From Wenxinia saemankumensis (GTDB lineage: Bacteria > Pseudomonadota > Alphaproteobacteria > Rhodobacterales > Rhodobacteraceae): DNA of 64,000 nucleotides. Both the position numbers and the translations under genes were made by a program. The notes beneath the pieces were generated by a model. The model worked only from the letters and a program-made list of their open reading frames with translations, was not told the origin of the DNA and ran no database searches. How positions within the stretch are numbered: the stretch's first letter is position 1; every line of letters starts with the position of its first letter. The stretch lies in the NCBI RefSeq assembly GCF_900141735.1, contig NZ_FQYO01000007.1, positions 1 to 64,000 of the forward strand, in the 5' to 3' direction. Positions 1-8,113 of this stretch are shown here, in pieces.

Positions 1-82
1 CATCCCGAACTCGGAAGTTAAGACCCGAAGCGCTGATGGTACTGCGGCTCAAGTCGTGGGAGAGTAAGTCACCGCCAGACCT
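1..82 (+). rRNA. 5S ribosomal RNA, 3' part (5' end outside window)
   Basis: The window opens inside the conserved 5S segment (CATCCCGAACTCGGAAGTTA) and runs through GGGAGAGTAAGTCACCGCC to a 3' end near position 82. It is followed within 45 bases by tRNA-fMet, the usual tail of alphaproteobacterial rRNA operons (16S, Ile and Ala tRNAs, 23S, 5S, fMet). The 5' third lies before the window start. The exact 3' end is estimated. Confidence 0.93.
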
Positions 83-125
83 AAAAAGGATAGGAAGTTC
101 TCTCTGAATGGATGATGCCAGTTGG

Positions 126-202
<77 letters not shown>

Positions 203-207
203 GATCG

Positions 208-234
208 AAACGCCGCCCTCCGGGGCGGCGTTTT
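208..234 (+). terminator. Rho-independent terminator of the rRNA/tRNA-fMet transcript
   Basis: A perfect 8-bp GC stem (211-218 with 223-230) has the four-base loop TCCG. It is preceded by AAA and followed by TTTT, and lies directly after tRNA-fMet. Confidence 0.9.
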
Positions 235-286
235 CGTTTGCACGGCGGGGATCGTTGCTTTGGTCCTATCGCCCTGCTCTGACCCC

Positions 287-592
287 CTACACTCCTCTAG
301 CTGAAACCGGAGCCGGCAGGTGACGATTGCCCGCTTCGGCGTAGGGGGCAAGACCAAGGAGATCCTTCAGCGCAGCCTGGTCGAGCAGGGATTCCGCAAG
401 CAGCCGCTTCAGACGGCCATTCTCCTCCTCGAGCGCCCTCAGCCGCTTTGCGTCCGACACGTCCATCCCGCCGAACTTCGCTTTCAAGGCATAGAACGTG
501 GCGCTGCTGATGTCGTGCCGACGGCACAGCTCAGGCGGCGCCCGCCGGAGGCTTACGATGATCTGGTCCTTCGTGAACTTCGATCTCTTCAT
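287..592 (-). pseudogene. IS3-family transposase OrfA remnant
   Basis: The N-terminus (MKRSKFTKDQII) and the middle (CRRHDISSATFY, KFGGMDVSDAKRL, leucine-zipper-like ALEEENGRLKRLLAE, ALKDLLG) match the helix-turn-helix OrfA of IS3 elements. Relative to the family, several residues are missing between QII and LCRRH. The conserved C-terminus after KDLLG is replaced by unrelated sequence. No OrfB (DDE transposase) follows and no intact terminal inverted repeats are evident. It is therefore a decayed insertion-sequence fragment sitting just downstream of the rRNA operon. Confidence 0.8.
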
Positions 593-649
593 GGTCCGGT
601 CCTCTCGTTGGGCCGGAACTCCAGTATCAGATTGAGGAACTACCGGGGC

Positions 650-1100
650 TCAGGTCAGCCCCCGCACGTCCCCGATCCCGGCGAACTTGGGCAGAAGCCG
701 GGTCAGGTGGGCCGGCTCGTCCTGCGTCAGGTCGTGGCGAAGATGGCTGGCCGGTCCTGCCACCCGGGGCGCCGGACGCGCGACGAAATCGGCGCCCGTC
801 TCGGTGTGGTAAAGGTCGACGGCCCGCCGGTCGCCAGCCGCGACGACCCGTCGGACATGCCCCTTCTCGATCATGCGGCGCACGAGTTTGGTTATGTGGG
901 CCGGCTTGATCGCCAATGTCTCGGCCAGGTGCCCCTGACGGATCCCCGGATTGGCGCCGATGAGGCGGAGCACGGCGAATTCGGCGGGGTGGGGTGCCTT
1001 CGCCCTCGGAGGCGGCGTGGAACTGCTCGAAGACCCGGATCCGCGCTCGCCGGATCAGGAAGCCGAGCGATCGGTCGAGCCCCGCTAAGTCGATCGGACC
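650..1100 (-). pseudogene. MarR-family regulator, frameshifted
   Basis: Two reading frames together make one MarR-type winged-helix protein. The first frame (about 1100-1000) reads LDRSLGFLIRRARIRVFEQF. The second (about 990-650) reads AEFAVLRLIGANPGIRQGHL and then a DNA-recognition part ending in KPAHITKLVRRMIEKGHV and a wing rich in basic residues. They join near 985-1000 only with a one-base indel, and no convincing start codon lies in frame with the first part. It sits just after the crotonase gene on the same strand. MarR proteins next to feruloyl-CoA synthase loci usually repress hydroxycinnamate catabolism and respond to the CoA ester, so this locus may be deregulated. A sequencing error is an alternative. 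Confidence 0.75.
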
Positions 1101-1104
1101 CCAG

Positions 1105-1887
1105 TCAGCCCTCGGGACGCGCCACCTTTCCGGATCGCTTCTGCAGGAAATCCTGCAGCCGCGCTTCCGCTTCGGGGGAGGTGCTCGTGAAGGCGGAGAC
1201 GAGGCTTTCCACGAAAAGCCCGTCGTCGCGCGCCATCCTGTCGATCCGGGGCAGGGCGTTGAGGATCGCGTAGGTCGACAAATCGGCATTGCCGGCCGCA
1301 TGCCGGGCGAGCTCGAGGGCGCGGGTCCGCGCCTCTCCCTCCGGCACGACGTACTGGCAGAGGTTCCAGGCCCCGGCGGTCGCGGCATCCAGCGACCGGC
1401 CCGTCAGCATCATGTCGGTCATCCGCGCGGTGCCCATCAGCCGGGCGATCCTGACCGCGCCGCCCCCGCCGACGAAGATTCCGCGCGTCCCTTCCGGCAG
1501 GGCGAAGAAGGCGCCGGCCTCGGCGACGCGGACATGGGCCGCCGCCGCGAGCTCGAGCCCGCCGCCGATCACCGCGCCGTGCAGGGCGGCGAACCAGGGG
1601 ATCGGTCCGAACTCGATCCGGGTGAAGATCTCGTGCCAGCGCCGTGAATTGGCGACCGCCTCCATCGGCGTCCGGCCCGCGTGTTCGGCCAGGTCGAGGC
1701 CGGCGCAGAAATGCGCGCCATGCCCGAGGATCACGCCCGCCCTGGCCTCGCCCCGCGCCCTCTCCACCGCGGCGCCGATCCCTTCGATCAGGCGATCCGA
1801 GATCGCGTTGCGCTTCTCCGGGCGGTTGAGGCCGATGATCGCGACGTCGCCGTCGCGCTCGTAGGTCACTAGGTCGCGCTGCGACAT
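1105..1887 (-). CDS. Crotonase / enoyl-CoA hydratase family protein of a ferulate-type locus
   Basis: A 260-residue crotonase-fold protein starting MSQRDLVTYERD. Its start has a good AGGGAGA ribosome site; reading frame continues upstream but without family similarity. Oxyanion-hole segments are visible (HFCAGLDL and the GAVIGGGLELAAAAHVR region). The LPEGTRG segment carries the glutamate equivalent to the first catalytic Glu of enoyl-CoA hydratase; the second position holds Asp (MTDMMLTG). It is transcribed away from the feruloyl-CoA synthase gene across an 82-base divergent region, with a MarR gene after it. The likely role is hydration or retro-aldol cleavage of an aryl-propenoyl-CoA. It lacks the typical p-hydroxycinnamoyl-CoA hydratase/lyase signature, so exact chemistry is open. 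Confidence 0.88.
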   Translation of the reverse strand: MSQRDLVTYERDGDVAIIGLNRPEKRNAISDRLIEGIGAAVERARGEARAGVILGHGAHFCAGLDLAEHAGRTPMEAVANSRRWHEIFTRIEFGPIPWFAALHGAVIGGGLELAAAAHVRVAEAGAFFALPEGTRGIFVGGGGAVRIARLMGTARMTDMMLTGRSLDAATAGAWNLCQYVVPEGEARTRALELARHAAGNADLSTYAILNALPRIDRMARDDGLFVESLVSAFTSTSPEAEARLQDFLQKRSGKVARPEG

Positions 1888-1969
1888 CTGTCTCTCCCTG
1901 GTGTCAGCGAGGGCATACTTGCCGGTCGTTTCCGCGTAAAGTTTTCCGGGGGAAGGGGAGGATGCGCCG
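1888..1969. promoter_or_regulatory. Divergent promoter region, crotonase/feruloyl-CoA synthase
   Basis: An 82-base gap between two divergent starts. It holds ribosome sites for both genes (AGGGAGA toward crotonase; GGAAGGGGAGG toward the synthase) and a less GC-rich core around 1910-1945 that could hold the promoters and a MarR operator. I could not fix a clear palindrome by eye. Confidence 0.5.
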
Positions 1970-3796
1970 ATGGCGTCGGGTGACAGGCCGCATCTCTGGC
2001 GGCCGCGGATCGTGGAGGAGCGGCGGCCGGACGGCAGCATCCTCGTGCGCCAGGCGGACCCGCTGCCCGAGCCGCCGGCCCGCCTGGCGGATCGGATCCT
2101 GCACTGGGCGGAGGTCGCGCCGGACCGGACCTGGATGGCGGACCGGGACGGGGCGGACTGGCGCCGGATGTCCTATGCCGGGCTTGCGACGGCGATGCGG
2201 TCGGTCGGGGGCGCCCTGCTGGAGATGGGGCTGTCCGTCGATCGGCCGCTGATGATCCTGTCGGGCAACTCCCTCGACCACGCGATCGTCGCGGTAGCGG
2301 CCCAGTTCGTCGGCATCCCCTCCGCCGCGCTGGCGCCGGCCTACGCGCTCTCGGGCGGTGCCTACGAGAAGCTGCGGGACGTGGCGGCGCAGTTGACGCC
2401 GGGCGCGGTCTTCGTCGAGGCGGCCGGGCCCTTCGCCCCCGCGATCGGGGCTGCCTTCGGGCCCGACATCCCTGCCATCGTGTCGTCGGGCACGCTGGAC
2501 GGCCGGCCGGTCCACATCCTGGCCGACCTGATGCGTCGCCCGGCCGAGGCGGCGGCCGAGGCGGCCTATCGGCGCACCGGGCCGGACACGGTCGCGAAGT
2601 TCCTGTTCACCTCCGGCACGACGGGCTCGCCGAAGGCGGTGATCCAGACCCAGCGGATGATCTGCGCCAACATGGAGATGGTGCGCGACGCCTATCCCTT
2701 CCTCGCCGAGGAGCCGCCGGTCCTGGTGGACTGGCCCCCGTGGAACCACGTCGCCAGCGGCAACAAGGCGTTCAACCTCGTCCTCTACAATGGCGGCACG
2801 TTCCACGTCGACCGGGGCAATCCGGGCCCCGCCGGCATCCGCGAGACGATCCGCAACTTGAGGGAGGTGTCGCCCACCTGGTATTTCAACGTGCCCGTCG
2901 GCTATGATGCGCTGGTCCGCGAGATGGGGCGCGATCCCGAACTGAAGCGGAGTTTCTTCGCGCGGCTTCGACTGATGATGTATGCCGGCGCGGGAATGGC
3001 CCAGCATACATGGGACGACCTGCACCGCCTATCGCAAGAGGCGACGGGAGCGGAGATTCCCGTCTCGTCCGGCCTCGGCGCGACCGAGACGGCGCCCTTC
3101 GCCCTGTTCTGCGGCACGCGGCAGGCCCGGCCAGGCAATGTCGGCGTCCCCGCCCGCGGGCTGGAGGCCAAGCTCGTCCCCGTGGAGGACAAGCTCGAAC
3201 TGCGCCTGAGGGGGCCGAGCATCACCCCCGGTTACTGGCGCGCGCCCGAGCTGACGGCGGGGGCCTTCGACGAGGAGGGGTTCTACCGCCTCGGCGACGC
3301 GGTGCGCTATGCGGTGCCGGGCGACGCCGCGGCCGGGTTCCTCTTCGACGGACGGATCGCCGAGAACTTCAAGCTCGACACCGGCACATGGGTCGCGGTC
3401 GGGGCGTTGCGGGCGGGCCTCGTCGACGCGCTCGGCGGGATGGCCGCCGACGCCGTGATCGCGGGGGAGGGCCGAGCGGAGCTGGGCGCGCTCATCGTGC
3501 CCGCGCGGGCGGGCTTCGAGGCGGCGGTGCCGGGGGGATCGGGACTCGCGGATGCCGCGCTCTACCGGCATCCGGCGGCCGAGGCGGCGTTGCGACACCG
3601 GCTGGCGGCCCTGGCGGAGCGCGCGACGGGATCCTCGACCCGGATCTGCCGGGCCCGGGTGCTGCTGGCCCCGTTGTCGCTGGACCGGGGCGAGGTGACG
3701 GACAAGGGCTCGGTCAACCAGAGGCGCGTCCTGCGGGAGCGGCCGGACGACATCGCCGCCCTCTACGAAGGCGGGCCCGGGACCATCCTGCTCTAG
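1970..3796 (+). CDS. fcs: Feruloyl-CoA synthase (acyl-adenylate-forming ligase)
   Basis: A 608-residue AMP-binding enzyme of the feruloyl-CoA synthase type, which activates ferulate and related hydroxycinnamates with ATP and CoA. The phosphate-binding loop FLFTSGTTGSPKAV lies at about residues 211-224. Family landmarks follow: VDWPPWNH, NGGTFHVDRG, YFNVPVGYDAL, the GLGATETAPFA acyl-pocket motif, GFYRLGDA and the hinge FDGRIAENFKL. The C-terminal EVTDKGSVNQR carries the late lysine typical of this subfamily. Length is normal. The start at 1970 has GGAAGGGGAGG upstream; an ATG at 1962 is out of frame. It pairs divergently with the crotonase. Activity on ferulate itself is inferred from family and context. 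Confidence 0.88.
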   Translation: MASGDRPHLWRPRIVEERRPDGSILVRQADPLPEPPARLADRILHWAEVAPDRTWMADRDGADWRRMSYAGLATAMRSVGGALLEMGLSVDRPLMILSGNSLDHAIVAVAAQFVGIPSAALAPAYALSGGAYEKLRDVAAQLTPGAVFVEAAGPFAPAIGAAFGPDIPAIVSSGTLDGRPVHILADLMRRPAEAAAEAAYRRTGPDTVAKFLFTSGTTGSPKAVIQTQRMICANMEMVRDAYPFLAEEPPVLVDWPPWNHVASGNKAFNLVLYNGGTFHVDRGNPGPAGIRETIRNLREVSPTWYFNVPVGYDALVREMGRDPELKRSFFARLRLMMYAGAGMAQHTWDDLHRLSQEATGAEIPVSSGLGATETAPFALFCGTRQARPGNVGVPARGLEAKLVPVEDKLELRLRGPSITPGYWRAPELTAGAFDEEGFYRLGDAVRYAVPGDAAAGFLFDGRIAENFKLDTGTWVAVGALRAGLVDALGGMAADAVIAGEGRAELGALIVPARAGFEAAVPGGSGLADAALYRHPAAEAALRHRLAALAERATGSSTRICRARVLLAPLSLDRGEVTDKGSVNQRRVLRERPDDIAALYEGGPGTILL

Positions 3797-5154
3797 GCCC
3801 GCTCCTTCTGGAACGGCCATGTGGGACGTGGTCGGCGGTGATTGGCCAGCGCCGCGAGGTCCTGGCTCACCGCGCCGTCGGTCAGCGCCATGATCTGCCG
3901 GCGGGGCAGGGCGCGCAGATCCGGCGAGAGGTAGCCGGACTTCACCACCAGCAGCGGGAAATCGGCGAGGTCGAGGCCGAGCGCGGCGAAATCGGCAAGG
4001 TCGTGGAACGGGCGACGCCGGCGCGTCAGGACGATGGTCGCATCGCGGCTGCGGACGATGGCGCAATCCCCGGCGATATGGGCGGACCGGACGGGAAGGG
4101 TCACGCGGGGGCCGCCACCGCCGAGCGTGCCGCCCGTGAGGATCTCGCGCGCGCCCGCCGCCACCGCGGCGTAGGCCTCCGGGTCGGCGATCCCGGCGAA
4201 GAGCGCGCCGGGCAGACCGGCGCGCAGCACCGCGTCCAGCACCTCGGCCCGGTCGCCGACGCCGCCTGCGGTCGGGTTGTCGCCGCTATCGGCGAGGATT
4301 GCGGGGCCCGCGCCCCTCAGCGCCGTCAGGGCGGATTCCAGCGGCATCGCCTCGCTGTCGAAGTCCAGCCGGTCCCGTGCGTCCCAGTAGGCGGCGGCGA
4401 TCTCGTCCGCCGCGCGCCGTCCCGCCGCGCGGTCCGTTGACGTCACCACGGCGGCCGCCGTGGCGCGGGGTGCGTCGGCCCAGACATAGCCGATCATCAG
4501 GTTCGCGTCCCAGACGCCCTCCCGCATGTCGTAGGCCGGCAAGGCGGCGTAGAGCGACGCGCAGGGCTCGACGAAGGTGGAGGACATCTCGCCCGGGACC
4601 AGCAGGGGCACCCCCGTCCAGTGGACCGATGGCCGCGGCCCGCCCGCGAGGGCCGCGGCCAGCATCCGGGCGGCCCGGGCGCGCGTCTCCTCGACATCGA
4701 CATGGGGGGCGGTGCGGTAGGCGGCGAAGATGTCGAGCGACCGGACGATCCGGTCGGTGATCTGGCCGTGAAGGTCGAAGGCGGCGGCGATGACCGCCTC
4801 CGGCCCGACGATGTCGCGCACCTCGGCGACGAACTCCCCTTCCGGGTCGTCGGTGCCGGGGACGAACATCGCGCCGTGCATCAGCAGCAACACCCCGTCC
4901 AGCGGCAGGGCCGCGCGCAGCGCCTCCATGAACTCGCCCCGCTGGGCGGCGAAGCACCCGGCCGCGACCGGCCCGCCGGGCACGCTGCGTTCGTGGAAGA
5001 GGGGCAGGGGGGCGAGGCCGAGCGCGGCGAAGTCGACGGGGACCATCCGGACGAGCGCGTCGCCCTCTGTCCGGGTGAAGTCGCCGCGCTGCTGCTCCAG
5101 CGGGGAATAGCTGGAGCATTCGGTATGCAGCCCCCCGATCGCGACCCGCTTCAC
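3793..5154 (-). CDS. M81 family metallopeptidase (MlrC/microcystinase C-like)
   Basis: A 453-residue protein with the M81/MlrC layout. The N-terminal GGLHTECSSYSP holds His and Glu metal-ligand candidates. LLMHGAMFVPGTDDPEGE, FDLHGQITD and RTAPHVDVEET follow, and a second half contains ILADSGDNPTAGGVGD. The GTG start overlaps the stop of the hexosaminidase gene as GTGA, so it is the last gene of the six-gene amino-sugar operon. Family members hydrolyse small linear peptides (microcystin degradation) and occur in many carbohydrate operons with unknown substrates. Its stop codon and that of the convergent feruloyl-CoA synthase share the palindrome CTAG at 3793-3796. Family assignment is solid; substrate is unknown. 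Confidence 0.85.
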   Translation of the reverse strand: MKRVAIGGLHTECSSYSPLEQQRGDFTRTEGDALVRMVPVDFAALGLAPLPLFHERSVPGGPVAAGCFAAQRGEFMEALRAALPLDGVLLLMHGAMFVPGTDDPEGEFVAEVRDIVGPEAVIAAAFDLHGQITDRIVRSLDIFAAYRTAPHVDVEETRARAARMLAAALAGGPRPSVHWTGVPLLVPGEMSSTFVEPCASLYAALPAYDMREGVWDANLMIGYVWADAPRATAAAVVTSTDRAAGRRAADEIAAAYWDARDRLDFDSEAMPLESALTALRGAGPAILADSGDNPTAGGVGDRAEVLDAVLRAGLPGALFAGIADPEAYAAVAAGAREILTGGTLGGGGPRVTLPVRSAHIAGDCAIVRSRDATIVLTRRRRPFHDLADFAALGLDLADFPLLVVKSGYLSPDLRALPRRQIMALTDGAVSQDLAALANHRRPRPTWPFQKERA

Positions 5155-7025
5155 AGCCGGGGTGTCCGGCGCGAGAGGGCGGCGAACCGGTCGAAATCCT
5201 TCGCCTCCGGCGGGGTCCAGCCGCTCTCGGCCACGGCGGCGAGGCGGGGGAAGATCATCGCGTTGGCGCGTGGGATCGAGTCGACCATCTCGGACCAGAG
5301 GCAGGCCTGCACGCCGGCCAGCCGCCCCGGCCCGTCCGGCAGGCCCCCCGTCGGCTCGTACTCGTAGGTCTGACGGGCTGGGACCGCCCCGGCCCAGGTC
5401 AGGCCCGCCGCATCCCATCCGGCCCCTTCCGCCATGTCGAGGTAATAGGCCTGTCCCGGGCAGGCGACGACGTCGTAGCCATGGGCGATCAGTTCGGCGA
5501 CCTTCTCGCGCGACCGCCAGGCGAAGAGCAGCGTGCCGGCGGGATCGACCCCGCCGCCCTCCGCCGCCTCGTCCCAGGCGCCCAGATCGCGGCCCATCTC
5601 GCGCAGCATCGCCTGAACGCGGCGCAGGAACCGGGCCTGCAGCTCGGGCGTGCCGGCCAGACCCTCCTCCTGCGCTAGCTTCTGCGCGGCGGGGGACCGG
5701 GTCCAGGACTTCGCGTCGACCTCGTCGCTGCCGATATGGATCGTCCCGCCGGGAAAGATCTCCGCCGCCTCGCGCAGCAGCGTGCCGACCACCTCGTAGG
5801 TGCGGGGCAGGGCCGGGTTCAGCGCGTTGTTCGGATAGCCCTGGATCGAGCGGTAGCTGTCCGGCTCCTCCTCCGGGTCGGCGAGGCCGGGGATCGCGGC
5901 GAGCAGGGCGGTGACGTGACCCGGCATGTCAAGCTCGGGCATCACCTCGATGCCGAGCGTGGCGGCATGGGCGACGATGCCGCGCAGCTCCTCCTCGGTA
6001 TAGCTGCCCGACTGGCCCTCCGGGCCGTCGGCATATTGCGGCGGCAGCGCCCCGTCCCGGCCGCGCCGGCCCGCCAGATCGGCCAGCCCCTGGAAGGACC
6101 GCGACGGCAGGCGCCACCCCTCGTCATCGGTCAGGTGCCAGTGGAAGCGGTTCATCTTCAGCCAGGCGAGCACGTCGATCATCCGCGCGATGGTGGCGGG
6201 GCCGTGGAAATTGCGAGCCACGTCGAAATGCATGCCGCGCCAGCCGAAGCGAGGCGCGTCCGCGATGTGCCCTGCCTGCGGAAAGGCGAAGGCGTCCTCG
6301 CTTCGCGCGCCGTGGGCCATCTGGGCGAGGGTCAGCACCCCGTGGCGCAGCCCGTCCGCATCCGCATGGGTCAGCCGGATCGTGGCGCCGAAATCCAGCC
6401 GGTAGCCCCCCGGGGGCAGGGTGCCGTCCGACTCGGCAGTGACGCGCCGGCCCTCCCCGGCGAGGGCGAGGGGCGCGGGCGCGACCGGAAAGAGGCGCCT
6501 ATGCAGCGCCGCGACCACGGCGAAGCTTTCGGCCAGTCCGGACCCCTCCGCGACCAGCGTCGGCGCGGGGCCGAAGCTTTCCACCGCCAGTTCGGCGGGC
6601 CAGGGCTGGATCAGGAGCGGCGTGTCGATCCGGCCCTCCGGCCAGTCGCGGACCGGGCCGCGCTCCACCCCCTCCGGCGGGACGAGGTCGCCGGTATCCA
6701 GCGGGATCGCCTCTCCGTCCGCCTCGATCCAGGCGGCCATCGCGCCCTGGCTCCGGTTCCTCGGCGGATGGGTCAGGCCGATCACCCGGATCGTCGCCGC
6801 GCCCCCGGCGGGGATCGCCCCTTCCGGCGCGATCTCGACATGGTTGGCGAAGGTGCGGATCAGTCGCCCGCCCTCGACCACCGCGTCCCGCGCCACCCGG
6901 GTCATCGAGGCATAGGCGAAGAGGGTCGGGATCACGTCCGTCGTCCCCGTGTTCACCAGCCGGAAGGTGAAGGCGCCGTGCCGTGCCCCGTCGGGCGACC
7001 AGCTCTGCTCGAGGCGAAGTGTCAT
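5151..7025 (-). CDS. Beta-N-acetylhexosaminidase, GH20
   Basis: A 624-residue glycoside hydrolase without a signal peptide, hence probably cytoplasmic. It should release terminal GlcNAc or GalNAc from imported oligosaccharides by substrate-assisted catalysis. The catalytic domain starts near residue 260 (GWRGMHFDVARNF), followed by KMNRFHWHLTDDEGWR, MPELDMPGH and the active-site HIGSDEVDAKSW with Asp434-Glu435. A late tryptophan motif (WSEMVDS) shapes the pocket. The N-terminal 250 residues include the GH20b-like alpha/beta domain. ATG at 7025 overlaps the nagA stop (ATGA), and the gene overlaps the M81 gene by GTGA, so translation is probably coupled through the operon. Confidence 0.92.
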   Translation of the reverse strand: MTLRLEQSWSPDGARHGAFTFRLVNTGTTDVIPTLFAYASMTRVARDAVVEGGRLIRTFANHVEIAPEGAIPAGGAATIRVIGLTHPPRNRSQGAMAAWIEADGEAIPLDTGDLVPPEGVERGPVRDWPEGRIDTPLLIQPWPAELAVESFGPAPTLVAEGSGLAESFAVVAALHRRLFPVAPAPLALAGEGRRVTAESDGTLPPGGYRLDFGATIRLTHADADGLRHGVLTLAQMAHGARSEDAFAFPQAGHIADAPRFGWRGMHFDVARNFHGPATIARMIDVLAWLKMNRFHWHLTDDEGWRLPSRSFQGLADLAGRRGRDGALPPQYADGPEGQSGSYTEEELRGIVAHAATLGIEVMPELDMPGHVTALLAAIPGLADPEEEPDSYRSIQGYPNNALNPALPRTYEVVGTLLREAAEIFPGGTIHIGSDEVDAKSWTRSPAAQKLAQEEGLAGTPELQARFLRRVQAMLREMGRDLGAWDEAAEGGGVDPAGTLLFAWRSREKVAELIAHGYDVVACPGQAYYLDMAEGAGWDAAGLTWAGAVPARQTYEYEPTGGLPDGPGRLAGVQACLWSEMVDSIPRANAMIFPRLAAVAESGWTPPEAKDFDRFAALSRRTPRL

Positions 7026-8113
7026 GCGATCTCCAGTCGTCCATGATCGTCGTCGAAGGCGACGAGGTCGGCGAGCGCGGTGCCCGCGCCGATCTGCTGC
7101 GGCGGCAGCCCGAGACAGGCGCGGGGGATGTCGGTGCACATCGCCAGCGCCTCCTCCTCCTTCAGGCCGACATGGCGGACGAGATTGCGCAGCGAGGTCG
7201 CCATGTCGACATGCGCCCCGGCGAGCGAGCCCTCGGCATTGACCAGCGCGCCGTCCCGGACCGCGATGGTCTGCCCGTAGAGCGTGAAGTGATCCGGCCC
7301 GCCCACGGTCGCCATCGCGTCCGAGACGGCGAAGGTCAGGCCGCGCCGGGGCCGGGCCCGCAGGGCGATGCGGACCATGTCCCAGTCGACATGGATACCG
7401 TCGACGATGATCCCCGCGAACGCGTCCGAGTTCAGCGCGACGCCGAGGATCCCCGGCGCGCGCGAGGTCATGGGCGGCATCGCGTTGTAGAGATGGGTGA
7501 AGCAGGACACGCCCGCGGCCAGCGCCGCGCGCGTCTCCTCGGCCGTGGCGGCGCTGTGCCCGGCGCTGACAACGGCCCCCGTCGCGGCGAGGCGGGCGAC
7601 GAGCTGCAGGTCGCTGACCTCGGGCGCGAGCGTGATCTTGACCGCGACACCGTGCGCGCGCAGCCGCTCGACCACGCGCACCGTGCGCTCGTCGAGCGGC
7701 CGGATCCGGTCGGGGTCGTGCGTGCCCTTGCGGGCGACGTTCAGATGGGGCCCCTCGACATGCAGGCCCAGCTGCCCCGGCTCGTCCCGCACGGCTATGG
7801 CGGCCTCGGCCGCGGCCTCGATCACGTTGGCCGTATCGGTGATGACGGTCGGCAGGATCGCCCCCGTGCCGAGCGCGCGATGCGCGGCGGCGATGGCGCG
7901 CAGGGCGTCCGGACTCGGGTCGGAATTCACCATCACCCCGCCGCCGCCATTGACCTGGAGGTCCGTCAGCGCGGGGGCGAGGAGCGGGACGCGCAGGTCC
8001 GGGGTGGCGTCGCCCCCGGCCGCGATCGCGGCGACGCGGCCGTCATCGACCCGCAGGAGCCGGTCGCGGGCGAGCGCGCCGCCCGTCCAGAGCCGGTCTG
8101 CCTGGATCAGCAT
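7022..8113 (-). CDS. nagA: N-acetylglucosamine-6-phosphate deacetylase (NagA/AgaA type)
   Basis: A 363-residue amidohydrolase that removes acetate from GlcNAc-6-P (or GalNAc-6-P) to give the hexosamine 6-phosphate. Visible motifs are the short N-terminal beta domain, LQVNGGGGVMVNSD, the metal glutamate in HVEGPHLN, metal histidines in SAGHSAATAEE and THLYNAMPP, and the catalytic Asp in VSDAMATVGG. Length is normal for the family. The ATG start lies within the end of the upstream ROK gene (7-base overlap) and the stop overlaps the GH20 start. With both AgaS-like and NagB proteins encoded nearby, the sugar epimer (gluco or galacto) cannot be decided from sequence alone. Confidence 0.92.
   Translation of the reverse strand: MLIQADRLWTGGALARDRLLRVDDGRVAAIAAGGDATPDLRVPLLAPALTDLQVNGGGGVMVNSDPSPDALRAIAAAHRALGTGAILPTVITDTANVIEAAAEAAIAVRDEPGQLGLHVEGPHLNVARKGTHDPDRIRPLDERTVRVVERLRAHGVAVKITLAPEVSDLQLVARLAATGAVVSAGHSAATAEETRAALAAGVSCFTHLYNAMPPMTSRAPGILGVALNSDAFAGIIVDGIHVDWDMVRIALRARPRRGLTFAVSDAMATVGGPDHFTLYGQTIAVRDGALVNAEGSLAGAHVDMATSLRNLVRHVGLKEEEALAMCTDIPRACLGLPPQQIGAGTALADLVAFDDDHGRLEIA

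Noticed and set aside
320-1273. Long plus-strand frame across the IS remnant and MarR gene
   Set aside because: It is antisense to sequences with recognisable proteins, has no family features and reflects the GC-rich codon bias.
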